This document shows, in pieces, positions 46,528 through 54,814 of a stretch of 64,000 nt of DNA. This DNA is from JABLTI01 sp035528035. GTDB taxonomy: Archaea; Asgardarchaeota; Heimdallarchaeia; JABLTI01. Every line of letters begins with the position of its first letter. Positions within the stretch are counted from its first letter, which is position 1. Under the pieces are notes generated by a model. It was not told where the DNA came from and ran no database searches. It saw only the letters and a program-made list of their open reading frames with translations. The translations under genes were made by a program, and so were the position numbers. The DNA is taken from positions 1 through 64,000 of the forward strand of contig DATKZI010000052.1 of assembly GCA_035528035.1 (NCBI GenBank), given 5' to 3'.

Positions 46528-47343
46528 TCATTTCTCATAGGAATATTCTAGAGTGGGAAAAATTCCTTCTTTAACTTCTTCTGAATATTTCTTAGCAGCT
46601 TCGAGAATTACTGTATAGAGATCAGCATAAAATTTAACAAATTTTGGCTTTCGGCTTGTTTTGAAACCCAACATATCATAACTAACCAATACTTGTCCAT
46701 CACAATTTAGCCCTGCACCTATACCAATGGTAGGTATTTTTATTTCTTCAGTTATTTTTTTGGCTACATCATGAGGTATAGCTTCTAAAATAATTGAAAA
46801 ACATCCTGCTTTATCAAGTTTCTTTGCTGATTCTAAAAGTTGTTCTTCCGTATAAAATGATTCGGATTTTCCTTGAACTTTATAACCACCAAGTTTGTTA
46901 GCAGATTGGGGGAGTAATCCTATATGACCTTGAACTGGAATACCTATATCTGTAATAGCTTTTATTTCAGCTAGTCTTGTTTCACTTGCACCTTCTAATT
47001 TTACTGCTTCAGCATGACCTTCAGAGACTAGCTTGCCAGCATTTGCTACTGTTTCATCAATTGTCAATCCAAAACTAAGAAAAGGCATATCAGCTATGAT
47101 CAAGCTATAATTGGTAGCTCCTCGAGCAACTGCTTGGGTATGTCGAAGAGTCATCTCTAAAGTAACTTCAAGAGTATTTTGTGCTCCATAAATAACTTGC
47201 CCCATTGAATCCCCAATCAAAATGATATCTATTTGAGCATCATCGAAAATGGCAGCCATACTTGAATCATAAGCTGTAAGCATAGAAATTTTCTTCCCTG
47301 CTTTTTTCATTTTTTGTATATCAAAGGCAGTTAATTTAGGCAA
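46528..47343 (-). CDS. panB: 3-methyl-2-oxobutanoate hydroxymethyltransferase
   Basis: 271 residues. It transfers a hydroxymethyl group to ketoisovalerate, giving ketopantoate. Family signatures include MLTAYDSSMA, ILIGDSMGQV, ADMPFLSFG, VKLEGASE, GHIGLLPQS and IPTIGIGAG. The start is TTG with GAGGA upstream. It is four bases from the ligase gene upstream and nine from panE downstream. With panE and the two archaeal-type enzymes upstream it forms the pantoate branch of CoA synthesis. Confidence 0.95.
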   Translation of the reverse strand: MPKLTAFDIQKMKKAGKKISMLTAYDSSMAAIFDDAQIDIILIGDSMGQVIYGAQNTLEVTLEMTLRHTQAVARGATNYSLIIADMPFLSFGLTIDETVANAGKLVSEGHAEAVKLEGASETRLAEIKAITDIGIPVQGHIGLLPQSANKLGGYKVQGKSESFYTEEQLLESAKKLDKAGCFSIILEAIPHDVAKKITEEIKIPTIGIGAGLNCDGQVLVSYDMLGFKTSRKPKFVKFYADLYTVILEAAKKYSEEVKEGIFPTLEYSYEK

Positions 47344-47346
47344 TTG

Positions 47347-48138
47347 TTAATCCTCTTTTAGTTTTTCTTTTGATAATTCTAGCAATCTATTAGACATGAA
47401 TTTAACACTTTGTTGTAACATGTAATTATTATCATACTTTTCAATAATAGTTTTTAGTTGTTCTCGAGAGTATTTTGATAATTTTTCTGCTATTTTAATC
47501 ATTTCTTGACTTGCTCTTCTTATATGGTTTACAATGGTTATTGAACTCCAAACAGCAGTTCTTGACATTGGATTCAAATCAACACATATGACTGTTTTAC
47601 CCATTTTCCGTAAAGCCATTGTTCGATCACCATCTTCCAAAGGAACGAAAACAACATCCGCCTTGTAAATTCCTTCTGGATCAACAATCCTTCTTTGGTG
47701 GGTAATTTCAGGTATTGTCACAGCTCGTTCACCAAGGTTTACGCCAAGTATTTCCTTTGCACCTGCTTCTTTTAATGTTGTTTCAATATTTTTTTCTCTC
47801 TCTATTGTACGGTAAAAAAGATTAACTTCTATTTTAGCTTTGGTTTTTTCAGCTAACTGTACAATTTCGTTGGGACATAAAACAGCAACATTACCATTAA
47901 CAGAGATTACAGGATGAGTAGCTAATAATAAAGTAGCAACCGCAGCTTCCTCCTGTTTCAAAGCATAATCAGGTGTTTTTTCACCCAAGATATAATCAAA
48001 GGCTTCACCTCGTCCATGAGCTATCAAACCAGCTTCTGCTACGATTTTATTGTGCATGCCTTCAATTATAGTATGTCGTTCTTTTAATGAAAGATAACGA
48101 GGGTGATTTTCTGGAATTTCAGTCATAATATCGACCAT
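47347..48138 (-). CDS. 4-phosphopantoate-beta-alanine ligase (archaeal phosphopantothenate synthetase)
   Basis: 263 residues. It joins 4-phosphopantoate to beta-alanine, the archaeal replacement for pantothenate synthetase. Recognisable family sequence includes ENHPRYLSLKERHTIIEGM, GLIAHGRGEAFDYILGE, VNLFYRTIERE, VPLEDGDRTMALRKMGK and DLNPMSRTAVWSSITIVNHI. It is sandwiched between the pantoate kinase gene, three bases upstream, and panB. An alternative ATG lies four codons downstream. Confidence 0.93.
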   Translation of the reverse strand: MVDIMTEIPENHPRYLSLKERHTIIEGMHNKIVAEAGLIAHGRGEAFDYILGEKTPDYALKQEEAAVATLLLATHPVISVNGNVAVLCPNEIVQLAEKTKAKIEVNLFYRTIEREKNIETTLKEAGAKEILGVNLGERAVTIPEITHQRRIVDPEGIYKADVVFVPLEDGDRTMALRKMGKTVICVDLNPMSRTAVWSSITIVNHIRRASQEMIKIAEKLSKYSREQLKTIIEKYDNNYMLQQSVKFMSNRLLELSKEKLKED

Positions 48139-48141
48139 TTA

Positions 48142-49059
48142 TTATTTTGTTTGAAAGACTTTACTTGGACCAATAGTAGCTAATGAATTAATCCACATCT
48201 TGGCTTCAGGATAATTTGCAAGATGTTCTAAATAGCATTTATTTAATTGTTCTAATGGACCTACTATAAAAATAGATTCTCCTAACATAATCATACTAGC
48301 TGCGTATCCATGAGACCTTAGATTATCTAATAACTTCTTTGTCCTGCCAAATAATAAATTACTATTAACAGCAAATTCATAACTATATTTTAGAAAATCC
48401 TCAACTGCGGGTGAATCCTGTAAGAGATTCAAATACAATTCAGCACAGGAGTTTATTTCTTCAATATGCTTTGGATCAGATATAATATCTTTTGTAGGAA
48501 GAGGACCCAAAAAAATAGACATAATAAGATTATCCAATGGCCAATCTAAAATCGCTAGTTCACCAATACCAGGAGCACCTGGTTTAAGTCGTATCTCAGC
48601 AAAAGCTTGACATTGAGCAATCACATCACCTAAGCCAGTTCTACAAACAACTTCAGCTTTGTGCGCTAATTGACCCAATTCTTGCCATGTTTTACTACCA
48701 TTAGACAATTCGTTAAGAGCAAAGGCTGTACCTAATGCTCCAGCACCACTTGTACCAAATCCTCCTTGCATAGGTAATTGACTACTGTGTTCAATAATAA
48801 GATGTTTCTTTGCACAATACTCTTTAAAATTGGAGGCTACTTCTAGAGATACTTTCCCATCGATCGGTTGATTATTATAGAAAACCTCAATTTTACTTTT
48901 AGAAGCTTCTTGTGAGGTTATTTTAGTAAAGATTGAATTATTGATTGAAAATCCTGCACCTTTAGAACCCATTAATAAAGGATCATCATTTACCATAATT
49001 TGAAATATACCTGTAATATGCGCGGGAACACGCCAAGTGTTTGAATTAATAGAATTCAT
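48142..49059 (-). CDS. Pantoate kinase (GHMP family)
   Basis: 305 residues. It phosphorylates pantoate to 4-phosphopantoate, the archaea-specific step before phosphopantothenate synthetase. The GHMP ATP-binding motif is LPMQGGFGTSGAGALGTAFAL. The N-terminal VPAHITGIFQI and MGSKGAGFSI are typical of pantoate kinases. It is the first gene of the four-gene minus-strand unit kinase-ligase-panB-panE. The upstream 160-base gap, shared with the divergent DUF1295 gene, probably carries the promoter. Confidence 0.92.
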   Translation of the reverse strand: MNSINSNTWRVPAHITGIFQIMVNDDPLLMGSKGAGFSINNSIFTKITSQEASKSKIEVFYNNQPIDGKVSLEVASNFKEYCAKKHLIIEHSSQLPMQGGFGTSGAGALGTAFALNELSNGSKTWQELGQLAHKAEVVCRTGLGDVIAQCQAFAEIRLKPGAPGIGELAILDWPLDNLIMSIFLGPLPTKDIISDPKHIEEINSCAELYLNLLQDSPAVEDFLKYSYEFAVNSNLLFGRTKKLLDNLRSHGYAASMIMLGESIFIVGPLEQLNKCYLEHLANYPEAKMWINSLATIGPSKVFQTK

Positions 49060-49221
49060 GTCTTCACCATTTGTTCTGTTTTATTTTTAAACCTTAATAA
49101 ATTAATTCATAATCTATTAATCACAAAACATTTTTTAGTAACTTATTTATGATTAATAAAAAATTAGATTATAACTATTCCTAATCAAATATCAACTATA
49201 ACAGGAGAGTAAATTACATCT

Positions 49222-50142
49222 ATGACTAAAGTTCTATCTCTAGAAGAAGTTAATAGACCGTCTTTTAGTAAAATGTTTTTAGCTTTTAGCCTCATAATTT
49301 TTGCCTACGCAGTTGGTTTTGTGGCTGCTTGGGGATTAGTGAAACTTCTACCTGCTACAATGCATATATTATGGATTACGCTTATTGCTGATATAGGAGC
49401 AACATTAGTAATTTTCATCATTAGTGTTATTTTCAACAATGTAAGTTTTTATGACCCTTACTGGAGTGTTCAACCTATAGCGATCGCAATCTATTGGATG
49501 ATACTTGGCATTAATACAGCAAATATAATCAGACAAATTGTTGTTCTATCTGTTGTTTCATTTTGGGGTATACGTTTAACATTAAATTGGGCACGTGGAT
49601 GGAAAGGCCTAAAACACGAAGATTGGCGATATGTTAAATATCGAAAAGATAATCCAAAACTTTTCTGGATAATTGCTTTTACCGGATTAGAAATGATGCC
49701 AACATTAGTTGTGTATCTAGGTTGTCTAGCAATGTATCCAGCATTAGTATTAAGTAATGCTGGTTTCAATTATCTTGATGCTATAGGAATAACCATTGCT
49801 GTTGGAGCAACATTAATCGAATTCTTTGCAGACGAACAAATGAAAATCTTCTGTAAAATGAATGATAATCCTGAAAGAGTAATGGATCTTGGCTTATGGT
49901 CAGTCTCGAGACATCCAAATTATTTTGGCGAAGTATCCTTCTGGTGGGGTGTTTTCTTCTTTGGTATTGGAGCAGCCCATGAATGGTGGTGGACTATTGC
50001 TGGTCCAGTTGCTATGGTGCTATTATTCCTTTTCATTAGTATCCCACTTATGGAAAAACGTCACTTAAATAAAAGACCTAGCTATGTTGATTATAAAAAG
50101 CGTGTATCAGTATTTATTCCTTGGTTTCCTAGGAATAAATAA
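49222..50142 (+). CDS. DUF1295 (steroid 5-alpha-reductase-like) membrane protein
   Basis: 306 residues with about seven membrane segments. It has the DUF1295 hallmarks FYDPYWSVQPI, RLTLNWARGWKGLKHEDWRYVKYRK, and the C-terminal GLWSVSRHPNYFGEVSFWWG followed by RPSYVDYKKRVSVFIPW. Relatives are reductases or lipid-modifying enzymes of the ICMT/steroid-reductase superfamily, and the substrate is not known. A GGAG site precedes the ATG. It shares the fold with the ICMT-like protein encoded near 20.6 kb. Confidence 0.85.
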   Translation: MTKVLSLEEVNRPSFSKMFLAFSLIIFAYAVGFVAAWGLVKLLPATMHILWITLIADIGATLVIFIISVIFNNVSFYDPYWSVQPIAIAIYWMILGINTANIIRQIVVLSVVSFWGIRLTLNWARGWKGLKHEDWRYVKYRKDNPKLFWIIAFTGLEMMPTLVVYLGCLAMYPALVLSNAGFNYLDAIGITIAVGATLIEFFADEQMKIFCKMNDNPERVMDLGLWSVSRHPNYFGEVSFWWGVFFFGIGAAHEWWWTIAGPVAMVLLFLFISIPLMEKRHLNKRPSYVDYKKRVSVFIPWFPRNK

Positions 50143-50152
50143 TTCTCTTTTT

Positions 50153-50614
50153 TTACAAATATAATACCATCTCATCATCACTGCTTTTGAAACCAAATTT
50201 TTCATAGAGTGGTTTTCCAATAGAAGTGGTATGAAGTACTACTTTATTTATTCCTAATTTCCTTACTTCTTCTATTAATTTTTCAAAAAGAGCTGTTCCT
50301 AATCCTTTTTTCCGCCAATTTGGTTTTGTATACATATTCATGATATATGCTTCTTTACCGGTAGTATTAACAAAATGGGGTGGTTTTTGATTGATAGCTA
50401 ATCCACTTGTTGCTATAATCTCGTCATTTGATTCAGCTAACCAAGCATAAAATGTACCATTAGCGATGTTTTCTCTAAAGTATTCACTTAAAGTAATTCT
50501 AAAAGTATCCAAATCCATTTCTTTAGGGATTGTTTGTATTTCCTTCAAAAATTCTACTCTTAAGTCACTCAGAAGAATAGAATCATTAACCGTGGCTAAT
50601 CTTAAAGAGAACAT
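50153..50614 (-). CDS. GNAT family N-acetyltransferase
   Basis: 153 residues. The acetyl-CoA-binding motif A is seen as YMNMYTKPNWRKKGLGTALFEKLIEEV, followed by VVLHTTSIGKPLYEKFGFK. The N-terminus LRLATVNDSILLSDLR is the usual first strand and helix. The substrate is unknown. It is convergent with the DUF1295 gene (10-base gap) and divergent from the ABCE1 gene. Confidence 0.88.
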   Translation of the reverse strand: MFSLRLATVNDSILLSDLRVEFLKEIQTIPKEMDLDTFRITLSEYFRENIANGTFYAWLAESNDEIIATSGLAINQKPPHFVNTTGKEAYIMNMYTKPNWRKKGLGTALFEKLIEEVRKLGINKVVLHTTSIGKPLYEKFGFKSSDDEMVLYL

Positions 50615-50736
50615 AATGTAACCATCTCTTAAGTTAATTTAATAATTTACCTCAGATAAAGAATTAAAAACAGTTAATCAAAGATGGATGCAAGAACTTA
50701 ATTCCTCAATTTAAAAAACAATAGTTGGTAATATTC

Positions 50737-52560
50737 ATGTCCAAAAGTACTTCTACAGCTAAGGAATCAAAAACAAGGATACCTATAGTTAGTTTTGATA
50801 AGTGCCAACCAGCTACTTGTGGACATGCTTGTATCAAGATTTGTCCTTTAAATAAAAAAGGTCGAAAAGTTGTCTATGCTGACAATGTTACCAAAAAAGC
50901 CCGTATTGATAGTAAGAAATGTATCGCTTGTGGAATTTGTGTAAATAAGTGTCCAACTCATGCTATAGCAATGGTTGGTCTCCCTGTAGAATTAAGAGAA
51001 GAGCCAATTCATCAATATGATGAAAATGCATTCAGATTATATGGATTGCCATTTTTAGCCAAAGGAAAGGTTGCTGGATTAATTGGTGCTAATGGTATTG
51101 GTAAAACAACAGTTCTAAATATTTTAGCTGGTAAATTGGTACCTAATGGTGGAAATTATGAATTAACAAATCAAACCCTTAGATCGATGCTTAATAGTCT
51201 GAATCTATCAGTTCATAGAGCTTATTTCAATTTACTTGCAAGTTGTAAGGTTAATGTCTCCTATAAAGAACAAGTTTTAACTCAATACCTTAAGGAAGAA
51301 GATTCACTTGGTGAAATACTCTCTCGAGAAGATGAATTAGGTATTATGAAGGATCTAGCAGATGAATTACAATTAACCAATCTTCTAGATAAAAACTATG
51401 GCAAACTTTCAGGAGGAGAACGTCAAAGATTTTCAATTGCTGTAGCATTGAGTAAAGATGCTGATGTTTATTTGATTGATGAACCAGGTAACTTTCTGGA
51501 TATCAAACAAAGACTAAAACTTGCGAAGTTATTTCAAAATTTAGCGGATCAAGATAAAATCGTTTTAGTTGTTGAACACGATATTGCAATTTTAGATTAT
51601 TTGAGCGATCAAATTCAAGCACTCTGGGGGACACCTCATGCTTTTGGGGTAGTCTCAGGGGTTAAAGGAGTTAAAAACGGAATAAATGCCTATTTAACAG
51701 GTCATCTTAAAGAGGAGAATATCACTTTTCGAAGTAAAGAGATTTCTTTCTTGCGAGTTGTGAAGGAACGTCGATGGGAGACTGTACCAGTATTAGTTAA
51801 GTTCACTACTCTATGGAAATCATTTGATGATGATAATTTTAAACTAAAAGTATTGCCGGGGGAAGTACATAAAGGAGAAACAATAGTTATTTTGGGAGAA
51901 AATGGAATAGGTAAAACAACTTTCGTTAAAATGCTCGCAGGAGAATTGAAACCTAACAGAGGTTCAGCGGATGTTATGGCTCAGGTATCCTACAAACCTC
52001 AATTCATTACTCGAGACTATAAGGGCACTGTCGATGAATTTATATCAAATTACTCAAATCGATATACAGGGGAACAAGTACTTAAGCAAACCTTTTACCA
52101 ACCACTTGGTATTGAACATTTGTTTGATAAGCAAGTAAATGATTTAAGTGGTGGGGAGCTACAACGCATATATATTGCAGCTTGCCTAACAAAAAGAGCT
52201 GATCTCTATTTAATTGATGAACCAGCAGCGTTCCTTGATGTTGAAGAAAGAATAAAAGTTGCTAGAATCATCCGAAATGCTGCAAGTCTCTATAATGCTT
52301 CAGTTATTGCTATTGAGCATGACATGCAATTAGCGGATGTTTTAGGTGATAGAGTAATGCTATTCCTTGGTGAACCAGGTAAACGAGGATATACTGTTGG
52401 TCCCATGGGTAAACGAGAAGGAATGAATGAATTTCTTAAAACTCTAAACATTACTTTCCGAAGAGATGCTGAAACAGGCAGAGCAAGAATCAATAAAAGT
52501 GGAAGTAAGATAGATAGAGAACAAAGAGAAAGTGGAGAATTCTTTTTCGATAGAAGTTAA
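50737..52560 (+). CDS. abce1: ABCE1/Rli1 ribosome recycling ATPase
   Basis: About 607 residues. It splits ribosomes after termination with archaeal Pelota or release factor. Two 4Fe-4S sites are at the N-terminus (CQPATCGHACIKICP and CIACGICVNKCP). Two ABC modules follow, with Walker A GANGIGKTT and GENGIGKTT, and signatures LSGGERQRF and LSGGELQRI; each Walker B reads LIDEPG/LIDEPA. It is the classical, universally conserved form with no truncation. ATG at 50737 is used. It converges tail to tail with a membrane-protein gene, overlapping by four bases. Confidence 0.96.
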   Translation: MSKSTSTAKESKTRIPIVSFDKCQPATCGHACIKICPLNKKGRKVVYADNVTKKARIDSKKCIACGICVNKCPTHAIAMVGLPVELREEPIHQYDENAFRLYGLPFLAKGKVAGLIGANGIGKTTVLNILAGKLVPNGGNYELTNQTLRSMLNSLNLSVHRAYFNLLASCKVNVSYKEQVLTQYLKEEDSLGEILSREDELGIMKDLADELQLTNLLDKNYGKLSGGERQRFSIAVALSKDADVYLIDEPGNFLDIKQRLKLAKLFQNLADQDKIVLVVEHDIAILDYLSDQIQALWGTPHAFGVVSGVKGVKNGINAYLTGHLKEENITFRSKEISFLRVVKERRWETVPVLVKFTTLWKSFDDDNFKLKVLPGEVHKGETIVILGENGIGKTTFVKMLAGELKPNRGSADVMAQVSYKPQFITRDYKGTVDEFISNYSNRYTGEQVLKQTFYQPLGIEHLFDKQVNDLSGGELQRIYIAACLTKRADLYLIDEPAAFLDVEERIKVARIIRNAASLYNASVIAIEHDMQLADVLGDRVMLFLGEPGKRGYTVGPMGKREGMNEFLKTLNITFRRDAETGRARINKSGSKIDREQRESGEFFFDRS

Positions 52561-53471
52561 ATATCAGCTTTTACTTCCTCACTCATAATTTTTGCTGAAG
52601 AATTATCATCATCTTCTGCTTCTAATAACGAATTATCTTCAACTAATTCAAAATTGTTATCTTCTATTTTAAGTAGATTTACATGAATGATAGTATATAT
52701 TGTCAAAATTAACATACTACAAAATATAATGATTGGTGAAAGATCATATAACAATCCAAATTGGTCTATTAAATATGGGGAATAAAAGATTAGATGAAAT
52801 TCATATAAATAAAGGAATGGTGTAATTATAGCAAAAATTATTGGTAATATTACTCTTTTTAGTGTTTTAGTTTTATTCATATTGATACTATAGATAAAAA
52901 TTGGTATGAAAAGGCAAAATAAAATTATAGGAAATAATCTAAATATTTGAAAGTAACCGAATTGGTGATAATCTTTTTTTATATACATAAATCTTAAGAA
53001 AAAGTCAAAAACAAAGTAGAGACCAAATGGTATAAAACTCAAAACTATTTTTTTCTGTCTTTCTCTATCTTTTATGTTTATAATTAGATAACTAAATCCT
53101 AAAAAGCTGAAAATTATCAATAAACCAAATAGAATCATACTGTACCTTGAATATCGGTCTAAAATATCATAAAAATAAAATTCAGGATCCCAACTTGTTT
53201 CAATAGCAATAAATACAATCGTTTCAATAATTAACTGAAATAGATATTCTAAAGCAAGTATTGAAAGACCAGTGGTTATTAATATTTTACCTGTATTGAA
53301 TTTTGATTTTTCAACTACTATTTTTCTTTTTAAAATATTGATAAAAATTATTGTTGGAGTTAAAACTATAATTAAAATTATTCCTGCTAACATTATAGTC
53401 AAGAAATAATCCCACCAAGTAGGAGGAGGTGCTATATTATTTATTTTTAGATCTTGTAGTTCAAGAAACAT
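52557..53471 (-). CDS. Seven-segment membrane protein, paralogue A
   Basis: 304 residues with about seven hydrophobic segments and a hydrophilic acidic C-terminal tail (EAEDDDNSS). The N-terminus (PPTWWDYFLTI, then GIILIIVLTPTIIFI) matches that of the next gene at 53606, and so do later features (LDYLFQ/LEYLFQ, FIPF/FIPL-LYFVFDF). The two are tandem duplicates. No known family motif was recognised, and the fold resembles a receptor or transporter only in segment number. Its promoter element is conserved with that of the paralogue. Confidence 0.65.
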   Translation of the reverse strand: MFLELQDLKINNIAPPPTWWDYFLTIMLAGIILIIVLTPTIIFINILKRKIVVEKSKFNTGKILITTGLSILALEYLFQLIIETIVFIAIETSWDPEFYFYDILDRYSRYSMILFGLLIIFSFLGFSYLIINIKDRERQKKIVLSFIPFGLYFVFDFFLRFMYIKKDYHQFGYFQIFRLFPIILFCLFIPIFIYSINMNKTKTLKRVILPIIFAIITPFLYLYEFHLIFYSPYLIDQFGLLYDLSPIIIFCSMLILTIYTIIHVNLLKIEDNNFELVEDNSLLEAEDDDNSSAKIMSEEVKADI

Positions 53472-53502
53472 TTACTCACCTTTTCCTTGAAAATAATATA
53501 TA

Positions 53503-53518
53503 TGTTATGCGATATATT
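53503..53518 (-). promoter_or_regulatory. Shared upstream element of paralogue A
   Basis: Minus-strand AATATATCGCATAACA lies about 32-47 bases before the ATG. It matches AATATGTCGTATGATA at nearly the same distance before paralogue B (12 of 16 bases, mostly transitions). Either a preserved core promoter or a regulator site copied with the gene. Confidence 0.45.
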
Positions 53519-53605
53519 AGCTTTTCTATAAAAATTAAAAGGAAATTTAATTCTAATTCAAAGAAGTAAATAATAGTGAATTATATAAAGATTCAAAACA
53601 AATAG

Positions 53606-54481
53606 TTATTTCGTTATTTTTGATTGAGTTATTTTAAAACTATTTCTTTCAGGAACATTTTCCATAGGTAAATTGTTTGGTTGCATCATTTTTATTAAAT
53701 TGATTTGAATTATAATATAGATTAATAAAACCATTATATTACATAAATAAAGGATTTCAAAAAGATATATCCATCTCCAATAATTATAATCGGGTATTTT
53801 AAAATAATTTAAAACAAATAACCAACTGAATATATAAAACAAAGCTAGAATTATTGGTAAAATTATTCGTTTTTGTTTTTTTATATTTTGAGAATTTATT
53901 GTATAAATGAATAATAATGCGAATGTAAAAAGAGAAACCATTGCTAGAAAATTAGTTGTAGTAAGTGAATCAAACGGTATAGTTGGAAATCTAATATAGT
54001 CTAATCTGGCAATAAATTCAAAAACGAAATATAGAGTCAAAGGTATAAAATTAAGAATATATTTTTTTTGTTTGTTTTTTTCTGATATATTCGAAATAAA
54101 ACAGCTGAAACCAATTATACTGAAGATAATCAAAATACCTAGTTGAATCAAGCAATACTTTGAGTATTGCTGCCATATAGTCAGAAAGTCAAATTCCGTT
54201 AAAGTTATTACTGTTTCAAATCCAATATATAATAATAAATTCACAATCATTTGAAATAAATAATCTAATGTGATAACTGCTATTCCTATTGATAGAGTTA
54301 TTTTGCTATGTAAGAGTTTAGATTCTCTGTTGATAGCTTCCTTTCTTATTATACGAATAAAAATTATTGTTGGAATTAGAATTATCAGTAAAATTATCCC
54401 CATCGATATTATGGGAAAAAAATAATCCCACCATAATGGATGTTGTGCATTCATTATTAGATTTATTTGATCTATAATCAT
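53606..54481 (-). CDS. Seven-segment membrane protein, paralogue B
   Basis: About 291 residues with about seven membrane segments and a polar tail. WWDYFFPIISMGIILLIIL near the N-terminus aligns with paralogue A, as do the TPTIIFI/IPTIIFI and FIPLTLYFVFEF stretches. ATG 54481 follows GGTGAGG; the GTG in that site opens a longer frame. Function unknown. The separate upstream elements suggest that each copy is transcribed on its own. Confidence 0.65.
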   Translation of the reverse strand: MIIDQINLIMNAQHPLWWDYFFPIISMGIILLIILIPTIIFIRIIRKEAINRESKLLHSKITLSIGIAVITLDYLFQMIVNLLLYIGFETVITLTEFDFLTIWQQYSKYCLIQLGILIIFSIIGFSCFISNISEKNKQKKYILNFIPLTLYFVFEFIARLDYIRFPTIPFDSLTTTNFLAMVSLFTFALLFIYTINSQNIKKQKRIILPIILALFYIFSWLFVLNYFKIPDYNYWRWIYLFEILYLCNIMVLLIYIIIQINLIKMMQPNNLPMENVPERNSFKITQSKITK

Positions 54482-54510
54482 TTTCCTCACCTTTTCTCAA
54501 TAAATACACT

Positions 54511-54526
54511 TATCATACGACATATT
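54511..54526 (-). promoter_or_regulatory. Shared upstream element of paralogue B
   Basis: Minus-strand AATATGTCGTATGATA lies 30-45 bases before ATG 54481. It matches the element upstream of paralogue A in sequence and spacing, and both are followed by a GGTGAG-type or AAGGTGAG ribosome site. Confidence 0.45.
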
Positions 54527-54694
54527 AATTTTTTCATAAATATAAAATGAAAGGAGGAAATCACCATTAAATAAAGAAGAGTAATTGGTTAACAAGTTAT
54601 TTTGTTCGTTACTCTAATAGACCGATACTTTTAATAAAGAAAATTTAATCTTTTTTCAATAGAGGCAATAAGACCTTGATGAAAGTTTACTACC

Positions 54695-54814
54695 CTTATA
54701 AATAGGGTACAGACACAGTGTAAGTTTTTCTTAGTGTTTGTGCCCCGCTGAACTTGTCTAGGGGCCTCTAGTTTTGTGGCATTATAGAACTGGAACAATA
54801 AGGAGCTACAAAAA
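54695..54814 (+). promoter_or_regulatory. TATA box and foldable leader of the tyrosyl-tRNA synthetase gene
   Basis: CTTATAAATA at 54695-54704 is a good TATA box, giving a predicted start near 54728 and a leader of about 87 bases. The leader contains a GC-rich hairpin: GCCCC (54742-54746) pairs with GGGGC (54761-54765) around a 14-base loop. This stands out in AT-rich DNA. GGAG lies close to the ATG. The rest of the 324-base gap (54491-54694) is AT-rich with nothing recognised. A regulatory or small-RNA role is possible but unproved. Confidence 0.45.
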
